The notes under the pieces: generated by a model
Database searches by the model: none
What the model saw: the letters and a program-made list of their open reading frames with translations, nothing else
What the model was told of the DNA's origin: nothing
Shown: positions 34,554 to 41,674 of the stretch, in pieces
Layout of the letters: each line of letters begins with the position of its first letter
How positions within the stretch are numbered: the stretch's first letter is position 1
Made by a program: the position numbers and the translations under genes
Origin: Ulvibacterium sp965228935
Lineage (GTDB): Bacteria; Bacteroidota; Bacteroidia; Flavobacteriales; Flavobacteriaceae
NCBI RefSeq assembly: GCF_965228935.1
Contig: NZ_OZ245846.1
Coordinates: forward strand, 62,001-126,000
DNA: 64,000 nt
Reading direction: 5' to 3'

Positions 34554-34646
34554 ATGAAAAAGTTTGCACTCATAACCTTACTCTATTTGACCGTTTCCGT
34601 TGTTGTTATGGTAGTCGGATTCGCAGTGGTAAGTGACATCCTATAA
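34554..34646 (+). CDS. 30-residue single-span membrane peptide
   Basis: ATG at 34554 to TAA at 34646 encodes a peptide starting MKKFALITLLYLTVSVVVMV and ending SDIL, a single hydrophobic helix with a positive N-terminus. It has its own copy of the AraC-type promoter 26 bases upstream, which argues that it is made on purpose. Small hydrophobic peptides of this size can bind and adjust RND pumps, but no such role is shown here. It is followed after 48 bases by the second AraC gene. It is below the usual gene-length cut-off. Confidence 0.55.
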   Translation: MKKFALITLLYLTVSVVVMVVGFAVVSDIL

Positions 34647-34694
34647 GCAACAAAAAGTCATTTTCCAATTAGTCCGAATTTGCTATTTTTAGGT

Positions 34695-35585
34695 ATGGCA
34701 AAAAAAGAGATCCCAGTATTTGAAACCAGCAATGACATACATGCTGCCACAGGTTTTGACCATCGCAGTCATATCCCCGGATTTGACATTTTTACCATGG
34801 AATCGCTGGAACCTACCGCTAGGCGCTGTATGCCACCCTATCGGCAAGGATATTATCAAATAGGAATTTTGAGCGAATCGGCCGGATCCAGTATCAATTT
34901 AAATACCAATGCAGTGGATTTGGAACAATTTCCGTTATGGTTTGTGGTGCCTGGACAAGTATTTTCTTGGGTACGAGATCCAGAGACCAAAGGGATTCAC
35001 ATACAGTTTCGAAAAGAATTTATTGCTCAAACCGTTCCCCGACTTACCGAGACGTTTCCTTTTTTAAAAATCACGGAAAATAGTGTTTTTCTGATGACCC
35101 CTGAGGAGCAACGATCATTGGAAATCGATATGGAGCGCATGCTGTCCGTGTTTGAAAATCCCCACCCCTATCAAGAAAAAATGTTGGAAGGGATGCTAGT
35201 GGCACTGCTATACAACTGTAAGTCCATCTATGAGCGGTTCAAGACCAAGGAAAGCCATCTAAGCCGTAAACAAGTTCTTTCCCAAAAATTTCAGCAACTG
35301 GTGGATAAGCTCTATGTGGATTCAAAAAATGTGGGCGACTACGCGGAACAACTCAATGTGACCCCAAATTATTTGACCACCATTGTTAAGGAAGTGACAG
35401 GGAAATCGGCCAAGGATGTTATTCAAGAGCGTGTCTTTTTGGAAAGTAAGACAATGCTGTCGTTCACCAGTCTAGATGTGGCCGAAATTGCCTACCAGCT
35501 CAACTTTCAAGAACCCACCCACTTTACGCGTTTCTTCAAAAAGTATAGTGGATCCACTCCCAATAAGTTTAGGCAATCCCTCTAG
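34695..35585 (+). CDS. AraC-family transcriptional regulator 2
   Basis: A 296-residue regulator from ATG 34695 (MAKKEIPVFETSNDI). The sensor domain contains ARRCMPPYRQGYYQIGILSES and WFVVPGQVFSWV, similar to the first AraC protein's MPPYRxxxY motif. The DNA-binding domain is VGDYAEQLNVTPNYLTTIVKEVTGKSAKDVI and VAEIAYQLNFQEPTHFTRFFKKYSGSTPNKFR. The TTG fifteen bases upstream is a possible alternative start. It may share the promoter E transcript. It is the second candidate for binding the repeated sites. Confidence 0.87.
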   Translation: MAKKEIPVFETSNDIHAATGFDHRSHIPGFDIFTMESLEPTARRCMPPYRQGYYQIGILSESAGSSINLNTNAVDLEQFPLWFVVPGQVFSWVRDPETKGIHIQFRKEFIAQTVPRLTETFPFLKITENSVFLMTPEEQRSLEIDMERMLSVFENPHPYQEKMLEGMLVALLYNCKSIYERFKTKESHLSRKQVLSQKFQQLVDKLYVDSKNVGDYAEQLNVTPNYLTTIVKEVTGKSAKDVIQERVFLESKTMLSFTSLDVAEIAYQLNFQEPTHFTRFFKKYSGSTPNKFRQSL

Positions 35586-35593
35586 TTTACATT

Positions 35594-35650
35594 TTTGCCA
35601 TTTTCCAGTACAAAGTGGTTATTTCTTTAGCAAAGCTATTCGGAACTTTG
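35594..35650 (+). promoter_or_regulatory. AraC-type promoter F (SDR gene), degenerate
   Basis: TTTGCCA starts at 35594 and GTGGTTA at 35615, again 21 bases on. The -7 element GAACTTTG is at 35643-35650, with the TTTG 30 bases after the GG, one base shorter than the other five sites. The gene starts 22 bases further on. Confidence 0.6.
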
Positions 35651-35671
35651 CTCTAAAATAAAAACCGGACT

Positions 35672-36358
35672 ATGGATACGGATAGAATTGCTCTGATCAC
35701 CGAAGCAGGAAACGGATTCGGACATAAGTTTGCCCCGCTTCTAAAGAACCAAGGATTCCTTGTTATCATTGCCGCCAAAGGCGAAGCGTATAACACACTG
35801 AAAACGTTGAACCTAAGTAATGTTGAACTACTAAAGGCCGATTTTACCCATAGCGGGGACATCGCCCAATTATACGCCTATATAAAAACACATTACAATA
35901 AACTCGATGTGCTTATCAACAATGCCGAAATAGCAAATGGTTTTGGTCAGAAAATAGACCATCTCCGTATTGACGATGTGAAAAATCTATATGAGGTAAA
36001 CCTGTTCTCCATACTTCAGGTTACAAAAGCAATGCTTCCACTATTAAAAAAGAGCCATAGGGGAAAAATTATCAATGTATCCAGTGCTTTGGGAGATATA
36101 AACAGGATGAAGGACGATGGATTCCATTATGCGAATTACCAAATGACGGCATACGCAACGGCGAAAGCTGCACTTGAAATGTTTACGGTCCTGCTATCTC
36201 GGGAACTTCAAACCACCAAAATACAGGTAAACCGTTTTGATCCGATACGTTTGAAAAACTGCACCCATAATGATGTAGCCATTTGCAACCAAGTGGGGAA
36301 AGAACTACTTGAATTGTTGGATACAGGCAAAGTTGTCGATTCATATGCATTATCCTAA
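35672..36358 (+). CDS. Short-chain dehydrogenase/reductase
   Basis: A 228-residue SDR. The nucleotide loop is ITEAGNGFGHKFAPLL (family TGxxxGxG). LINNAEIANG holds the NNA motif. YATAKAALEMFTVLLS carries the catalytic YxxxK, and the preceding serine lies in INVSSALGDI. This gives the family's Ser-Tyr-Lys triad. The substrate is unknown. It is under promoter F and so belongs to the same predicted regulon as the efflux pump. Its nearest neighbours are the second AraC gene and, downstream, a terminator. Confidence 0.85.
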   Translation: MDTDRIALITEAGNGFGHKFAPLLKNQGFLVIIAAKGEAYNTLKTLNLSNVELLKADFTHSGDIAQLYAYIKTHYNKLDVLINNAEIANGFGQKIDHLRIDDVKNLYEVNLFSILQVTKAMLPLLKKSHRGKIINVSSALGDINRMKDDGFHYANYQMTAYATAKAALEMFTVLLSRELQTTKIQVNRFDPIRLKNCTHNDVAICNQVGKELLELLDTGKVVDSYALS

Positions 36359-36507
36359 GGGATTTTTAGCGGTATCATAAAACCAACATTTTGGAAACCC
36401 GTTCTCCCAATTCTATGGACTGAAATAGTTTGTATTACCGAATATCAAATGATTTGATTTAAAATGGTGTACCCCAATGTGGCTAAATACAGTATCTGTA
36501 CAAAAAA

Positions 36508-36530
36508 GCCTCTCAGAATTGAGAGGCTTT
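36508..36530. terminator. Bidirectional intrinsic terminator
   Basis: GCCTCTCA (36508-36515) pairs with TGAGAGGC (36520-36527) around a four-base loop. TTTT follows on the plus strand, and AAAAAA precedes the stem, which is a T tract on the minus strand. It can end the SDR transcript and the tRNA-Leu transcript. Confidence 0.85.
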
Positions 36531-36556
36531 TGACTACTTTTCGGTAGTTGAAGAAG

Positions 36557-36638
36557 TGCGGCTGAAGGGAGTCGAACCCCCACGCCTCGCGGCACTTGAT
36601 CCTAAGTCAAGCATGTCTACCAGTTCCATCACAGCCGC
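36557..36638 (-). tRNA. tRNA-Leu (anticodon TAG)
   Basis: On the minus strand the acceptor arms GCGGCTG and CAGCCGC close the molecule with discriminator A. The anticodon arm is CTTGA-CTTAGGA-TCAAG with anticodon TAG, which reads CUA and other CUN leucine codons. The T arm has GGTTCGACTC. The gene is 82 bases long, as expected for a class II tRNA with a long variable arm, and CCA is not encoded. Confidence 0.95.
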
Positions 36639-36772
36639 AATCCAATATATTCTTTCACGACACTATTTCGTAAAAGGACTGCAAATATAAAGCAAAATTC
36701 CTTTTCCCTAAATAATTCGATAGGCAAAAAACTTCTTTTTTGTAACTTCGACTTAAACTCAACTTCCGGCCA

Positions 36773-38161
36773 ATGGATGATATCACAAACTACATCGAAC
36801 AAAACCAAGAACGTCTTCTAAATGAACTTATCCAACTCCTAAAAATTCCTTCCGTAAGTGCGGATTCGGCCTTTTCCCAAGATGTCATCAACATGTCCGA
36901 GGCAATAAAAACGGCCTTGGAGGAAGCAGGTTGCGATCAAGTGGAAATCTGCGATACGGAGGGCTACCCTATTGTCTATGGTGAAAAAATAGTGGATGCC
37001 TCCTTACCCACCATTTTGGTATACGGCCACTACGATGTTCAACCACCAGACCCACTGGATCTATGGAACTCGCCTCCCTTTGAACCCGTTATCAAGGAAA
37101 CCGAACTACATCCCAAAGGTGCCATTTTTGCCCGAGGATCTAGTGACGACAAGGGGCAAATGTATATGCATATAAAAGCCCTGGAGTTTATGGTAAAAAC
37201 CGATCAATTGCCCTGTAATGTAAAATTTATGATCGAGGGGGAGGAAGAAGTGGGTAGTAACAGTCTTACGACCTTCGTAGTGGAGAACAGGGAAAAACTG
37301 GCCAATGACATCATTTTGATATCGGATACCGGAATGATCGCCCCTAATGTACCTTCCATCACCACGGGACTTCGAGGGTTGAGCTATGTTGAAGTGGAGG
37401 TTACGGGCCCAAATCGCGATTTGCATTCCGGACTCTATGGGGGTGCCGTTGCCAACCCGATCAATATCCTTACCCAAATGATAGCCTCGCTCCATGATGA
37501 GAACAACCATATTACCATTCCGGGATTTTACGATAAGGTGGAAGAACTCCCGCAAGCGGAACGTACGGAAATGGCCAAGGCTCCCTTTAATCTGGAGGAA
37601 TACAAAAGCGCGCTGGACATTGAAGCCGTTTATGGGGAGGAAGGATTTACGACCAATGAACGGAATTCCATTAGGCCGACACTAGATGTAAATGGTATCT
37701 GGGGCGGTTATATTGGCGAAGGTGCCAAGACCGTAATCGCAAGTAAGGCCTATGCCAAGATCTCAATGCGATTGGTACCGCATCAGGATTGGAAGGAAAT
37801 CACCGAACTTTTTAGTCAACACTTTAAGCATATCGCCCCAGAGGGCGTAAAAGTAAAAGTAAGGCCGCATCATGGAGGCCAGGCCTATGTTATGCCCATA
37901 GATCATGTAGGGTACCAAGCCGCGGCCAAGGCCTATGAAACCACCTTTGGAACCCCGCCCGTTCCCCAACGCGGCGGCGGCAGTATTCCCATTGTGGCCC
38001 TATTTGAAAAGGAATTAAAAAGTAAGACCGTCCTTATGGGATTTGGTCTGGACAGTGACGCCATACATTCCCCGAATGAGCATTTTGGGGTTTGGAACTA
38101 CCTAAAAGGCATTGAGACCATACCCTATTTTTATCATTATTTTACCGAAATGAACCGATAA
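36773..38161 (+). CDS. M20-family dipeptidase
   Basis: A 462-residue zinc peptidase of the M20 family, close to carnosinase-type dipeptidases. GHYDVQPPDPLDLW holds the first metal His and Asp. GSSDDKGQMYMHI contributes the bridging Asp, EGEEEVGS the catalytic and metal Glu, and ISDTG the next metal Asp. The last metal His is in DSDAIHSPNEHFG. The protein has no signal peptide, so it probably works in the cytoplasm on peptides. It stands alone downstream of the tRNA gene, and about 160 bases separate it from the BlaI operon. Confidence 0.9.
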   Translation: MDDITNYIEQNQERLLNELIQLLKIPSVSADSAFSQDVINMSEAIKTALEEAGCDQVEICDTEGYPIVYGEKIVDASLPTILVYGHYDVQPPDPLDLWNSPPFEPVIKETELHPKGAIFARGSSDDKGQMYMHIKALEFMVKTDQLPCNVKFMIEGEEEVGSNSLTTFVVENREKLANDIILISDTGMIAPNVPSITTGLRGLSYVEVEVTGPNRDLHSGLYGGAVANPINILTQMIASLHDENNHITIPGFYDKVEELPQAERTEMAKAPFNLEEYKSALDIEAVYGEEGFTTNERNSIRPTLDVNGIWGGYIGEGAKTVIASKAYAKISMRLVPHQDWKEITELFSQHFKHIAPEGVKVKVRPHHGGQAYVMPIDHVGYQAAAKAYETTFGTPPVPQRGGGSIPIVALFEKELKSKTVLMGFGLDSDAIHSPNEHFGVWNYLKGIETIPYFYHYFTEMNR

Positions 38162-38255
38162 GAGATTTCCCCCTAAGTCAATAATGGCAGCCAATACGGT
38201 CTATGGGCAGCACCAAATCAAAGTTGGCAAGGTCAAGTAAAAAGCTAATTTTATC

Positions 38256-38318
38256 TCTACATTTGTAGAATTAAAAAATTTATTCTATGTTTGTAGAGAT
38301 TATTCTAATTCTGTAGAA
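38256..38318 (+). promoter_or_regulatory. Three BlaI-type operators overlapping a Bacteroidota promoter
   Basis: Dyads of the form TCTAn6TAGA occur at 38256-38269 (TCTACA-TT-TGTAGA, perfect), 38284-38297 (TCTATGTTTGTAGA) and 38303-38318 (TTCTAATTCTGTAGAA). The centre of the first holds TTTG (38262-38265) as -33. The second holds TATGTTTG (38286-38293) as the -7 element, 20 bases on. The third abuts the ATG of the regulator. So the repressor would cover the whole promoter. Confidence 0.82.
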
Positions 38319-38320
38319 CA

Positions 38321-38686
38321 ATGCAATTGTCAAAAGCCGAGGAAGAACTGATGAATATACTCTGGAAGCTAAAGAAGGCTTTTATGAAGGATCTCTTGGA
38401 TGCATACCCTGAGCCCAAGCCGGCAACTACGACCGTGGCTACGCTTTTAAAACGGATGACGGACAAAGGATTCGTGGCCTATACCCCCTTTGGGCGATCC
38501 CGTGAATATTACCCCACGGTAAAGAAAAAGGAGTATTTTTCCCGGCATGTCAATGGGCTCATTAAAAACTTTTTTAACGATAGCCCTGGTCAATTTGCAT
38601 CATTTTTTACCCAGGAAACAGGGCTTAGCAAAGAGGAGTTGGAGGATTTAAGGCAACTCATTGATCAAGAAATTAAAAAGAAGTAG
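38321..38686 (+). CDS. BlaI/MecI/CopY-type transcriptional repressor
   Basis: A 121-residue winged-helix repressor. It starts MQLSKAEEELMNILWKLKKA, and the recognition part is TTVATLLKRMTDKGFVAYTPFGRSREYYPTV. The C-terminal dimerisation part holds YFSRHVNGLIKNFFNDSPGQFASFF. BlaI proteins bind TACA/TGTA-like dyads and are cleaved when the partner M56 peptidase is triggered. Three such dyads precede the gene, so it controls its own operon. The peptidase gene follows two bases later. The signal that triggers this pair is not known. Confidence 0.92.
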   Translation: MQLSKAEEELMNILWKLKKAFMKDLLDAYPEPKPATTTVATLLKRMTDKGFVAYTPFGRSREYYPTVKKKEYFSRHVNGLIKNFFNDSPGQFASFFTQETGLSKEELEDLRQLIDQEIKKK

Positions 38687-38688
38687 TT

Positions 38689-40539
38689 ATGTTGGCATAC
38701 ATTTTAAAGTCGAGCGCATGCCTTGCCTTTTTCCTGTTTTTCTACAAAATCTTTTTGGAGCGGGAAAAAATACATGCTTTCAAACGCTTTTACCTCCTGA
38801 TATCCTTGGCATTGGCCTTTAGCATTCCTTTGATCACCTTTACGGAATATGTTGAAATTACAACCGGGAGCGCAAAAGTTCCACTGGCGATTACATCCGA
38901 TACACAGGGAGCATCCCAAACAATTGCATCGGGCTTAAGCACTTTCAACCTGTCTTTCCTCCTTTGGATTATCTATCTCCTAGGAACTCTTTTTTTTGCT
39001 TTTCGGTTTGCCAAGAATTTACTCGGAATCGTTCGCCGTATTCACAGCAATCCAAAGCTCAAAACTAAAAACAGCATTCATGTACTGCTTTGGGAAAAAA
39101 TCGCGCCCCATACTTTTTTTAACTACATTTTCTTAAATAAGACCCGGTTCGAAGCACAACAAATCCCAAAAGAGGTTTTGCTGCACGAGGAAACACATGC
39201 CAGACAACTCCATAGTTTGGACATTGTTCTTGTAGAGTTATTGCAGATAGTTCTTTGGTTTAATCCGTTGTTCCTTATCCTAAAAGGCGTAATTAAACTG
39301 AACCATGAATTTTTAGCGGATCAAGCGGTTTTGGACCAGGGTACTCCCTTCCCTTCCTATCAAAACATGCTTTTGGCCTTTACATCAGATGCAAGCTATG
39401 GCAACCGTCGGCTTCCCATGGCCAATGCCATTAATTATTCATCAATCTACTTGACCGTATTCGGTAAAAAAATCACGATTTCCGGCCAATACGCGCAAGT
39501 CAAAAAACGATTCAACATCATGAAAAAACAAACATCAAGACAAACAGTCCTGCTCAAAAGCACACTCTTACTACCCCTATTGGCCCTATTGCTTTATGGC
39601 TTTAGCGGTAAAAAAGTTATTCAAACAGAGATTCCCGATGCTGCAATGTTGCCAATGGAAAGCATTCAAGAAAACATTACTTGGGACATTCTTCAGGAAT
39701 ACAATACCCTGGCCAAAAAATACAATGATCCGGCCACGGATGAGCGAGATGTAAAAAGCAAGGACATACTGCGTATGGAACATATCTACCACCGAATGTC
39801 CGAGGTTCAGAAAAGTAACGCCGAACCTCTCCCCAGATATGCGGATCCTCTTCAGGAATCACAGGAAGGTGCCACTGAAGAACAAGTTGCACAATACAAT
39901 GCACTGGCCAAAAAATACAATACAATGATCGAAGCTGAGGAAAACATCTTTATCAAAAAGTCCGATGTAGAGCTTTTGGAATACCTGTACAGTATCATGA
40001 CCGAAGATCAAAAAAGCACGGCGGAACCTTTTCCCGATTTTCCAGAACCGCCCGAACCACCTCTACCGCCTGTCCATGAAGTAGTGGAAATACAGAAAGA
40101 AGTGGAAAAGCTAGCAGCCTTGATGGCGGAAAAAGAGGTAGAAGTGAAACAACAAAGGACCGAAATGGAGGAGGTGGAAATTGAGATGGAAAAACAAGAG
40201 ATGCACATGAAGGAACAGGCCGTTGCCTTGGAAAAACAACAGGCCATGCTGGAGAAGGAATCCCTGGAACTGCAGAAACAAGCACAGAAAATGGAAAAAC
40301 AGGCCCGGAAACTGGAGCGAGACATTCCTTCTCCGCCTCCTCCACCAGAACCTGAATCACCCGTGGAATTCGTTAAGAGAATGAAGAAAAAGAACGCCAT
40401 CTTTTATCACGAAGGAAAAAAGATATCCGCTGAGCAAGCCATTGAACTGCTAAAAAGCAGTAGCCATATAAATATCAATTCAAAAGGTTCAAAAGGGAAA
40501 AGGCCCATTGTTGAAATATCCACCGACCTTTCCGAATAG
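38689..40539 (+). CDS. BlaR1-type M56 metallopeptidase with repeat and coiled-coil tail
   Basis: A 616-residue membrane protease. Four membrane segments lie in the first 300 residues and the zinc motif is H166EETH170. A further helix near 285-302 precedes the outer part. That part has no penicillin-binding domain, unlike BlaR1 of Gram-positives. Instead it carries two copies of a repeat of about 50 residues (EYNTLAKKYNDPATDE and QYNALAKKYNTMIEAE). A proline-rich linker (EPPEPPLPPV) follows, then a long coiled coil of Glu, Lys and Gln (about 460-540), and PSPPPPPEPE. It probably cleaves the BlaI repressor. The external signal is unlikely to be a beta-lactam. Confidence 0.88.
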   Translation: MLAYILKSSACLAFFLFFYKIFLEREKIHAFKRFYLLISLALAFSIPLITFTEYVEITTGSAKVPLAITSDTQGASQTIASGLSTFNLSFLLWIIYLLGTLFFAFRFAKNLLGIVRRIHSNPKLKTKNSIHVLLWEKIAPHTFFNYIFLNKTRFEAQQIPKEVLLHEETHARQLHSLDIVLVELLQIVLWFNPLFLILKGVIKLNHEFLADQAVLDQGTPFPSYQNMLLAFTSDASYGNRRLPMANAINYSSIYLTVFGKKITISGQYAQVKKRFNIMKKQTSRQTVLLKSTLLLPLLALLLYGFSGKKVIQTEIPDAAMLPMESIQENITWDILQEYNTLAKKYNDPATDERDVKSKDILRMEHIYHRMSEVQKSNAEPLPRYADPLQESQEGATEEQVAQYNALAKKYNTMIEAEENIFIKKSDVELLEYLYSIMTEDQKSTAEPFPDFPEPPEPPLPPVHEVVEIQKEVEKLAALMAEKEVEVKQQRTEMEEVEIEMEKQEMHMKEQAVALEKQQAMLEKESLELQKQAQKMEKQARKLERDIPSPPPPPEPESPVEFVKRMKKKNAIFYHEGKKISAEQAIELLKSSSHININSKGSKGKRPIVEISTDLSE

Positions 40540-40563
40540 CACATTAATCCTATTACCTCACCT

Positions 40564-41667
40564 ATGTTTTTGACAATATCAAAAAAGTTGTCCTGGTTGG
40601 CTGCGCTCTTATTTCTAGGGACCATGAATCCCGACACAACCAACCATAAACTACGACCAAACCCGTCCTTTCCGAATACGAGCTTGCAAAAGTACCTACA
40701 GTCGTTGGAAAAGAAGGGGTTTTCCGGAACCATTCTTATAGCAAAAAAGGGGGAGATCATAGAGCATAGTGCCTATGGTATGCGCGATAAATCCAAGGGC
40801 TTAAAAAATGGTAAAAAAACCATCTATGATATTGGTTCGGTCACAAAACAGTTTACCGCGGCCGCCATCCTAAAACTGGAGATGCAAGGAAAACTGTCGG
40901 TAAATGACCCGATCTCAAAATATTTTGCGGAAATCCCCGAGGACAAAAAGGAAATTACCCTTCATCATCTTTTGAACCATACCTCCGGGTTAGTGGCAAG
41001 TATAGGCGGTGATTATGAGGAAATCAGCGAAACGGATTTCTTAAATCGGGTTTTCGCATTGAAACTGAAATCGACCATAGGCGAAAAATTCCGATACTCC
41101 AATGTGGGTTATAGTTTATTGAGTATAATAATCGAAAAGGTAAGCGGTATGGGTTATGAGGCCTATCTAAACCGGGTGATTTTTCGCCCGGCAGGAATGC
41201 AAAACACGGGATATATACTCCCTGACTGGAACTCCAATAGCATTGCAAAAGGATATTCCAAAAAGCAAGAACATAAAAAACCCAATGAAGAGCACTGGGG
41301 CAAGGACGGCCCTTTTTTGAACCTTAAGGGGAATGGCGGAATCCTGTCCGATGCCGAAGATCTATTTAAATGGCATACCGCACTTCTGGGCAATGCTATA
41401 CTGGACGAAAAAGCCAAGGAAAAGTACTTCTATCCCCATACACCGGAAGATGCTAGTGGAGAGTCCTTCTATGCCTATGGTTGGGTACATATGCCCTTTG
41501 GTCCTGACAGAACCGCTATTTGGCATAATGGTGGCAACGGTGTATTCTTCACCGATTTTTGGCGATTTGTACAAGAAGATATTGCTGTCATTGTCTTGTC
41601 CAATAAGTATAGGGGGGCCAAGGACGATATCATCGCCGAAAAAATTTCAACAATCATTTTACAGTAA
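40564..41667 (+). CDS. Serine hydrolase of the class C beta-lactamase family
   Basis: A 367-residue exported protein with signal sequence MFLTISKKLSWLAALLFLG. The catalytic motifs of the family are S92-V-T-K95 in IGSVTKQFTAA and Y178-S-N180 in FRYSNVGYSLL. The third box reads W-H-N-G-G in AIWHNGGNGVFF. These proteins may be beta-lactamases, D-amino-acid esterases or peptidases acting on peptidoglycan-like substrates. The gene is 24 bases downstream of the M56 peptidase gene, and the operon could therefore monitor cell-wall damage. Activity against beta-lactams cannot be told from sequence. Confidence 0.88.
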   Translation: MFLTISKKLSWLAALLFLGTMNPDTTNHKLRPNPSFPNTSLQKYLQSLEKKGFSGTILIAKKGEIIEHSAYGMRDKSKGLKNGKKTIYDIGSVTKQFTAAAILKLEMQGKLSVNDPISKYFAEIPEDKKEITLHHLLNHTSGLVASIGGDYEEISETDFLNRVFALKLKSTIGEKFRYSNVGYSLLSIIIEKVSGMGYEAYLNRVIFRPAGMQNTGYILPDWNSNSIAKGYSKKQEHKKPNEEHWGKDGPFLNLKGNGGILSDAEDLFKWHTALLGNAILDEKAKEKYFYPHTPEDASGESFYAYGWVHMPFGPDRTAIWHNGGNGVFFTDFWRFVQEDIAVIVLSNKYRGAKDDIIAEKISTIILQ

Positions 41668-41674
41668 TATCATT

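Noticed and set aside
40008..40400. 130-residue serine/cysteine-rich antisense frame
   Set aside because: It is the complement of the Glu/Lys coiled coil and proline linker of the M56 protein, where stop codons are rare on the opposite strand.
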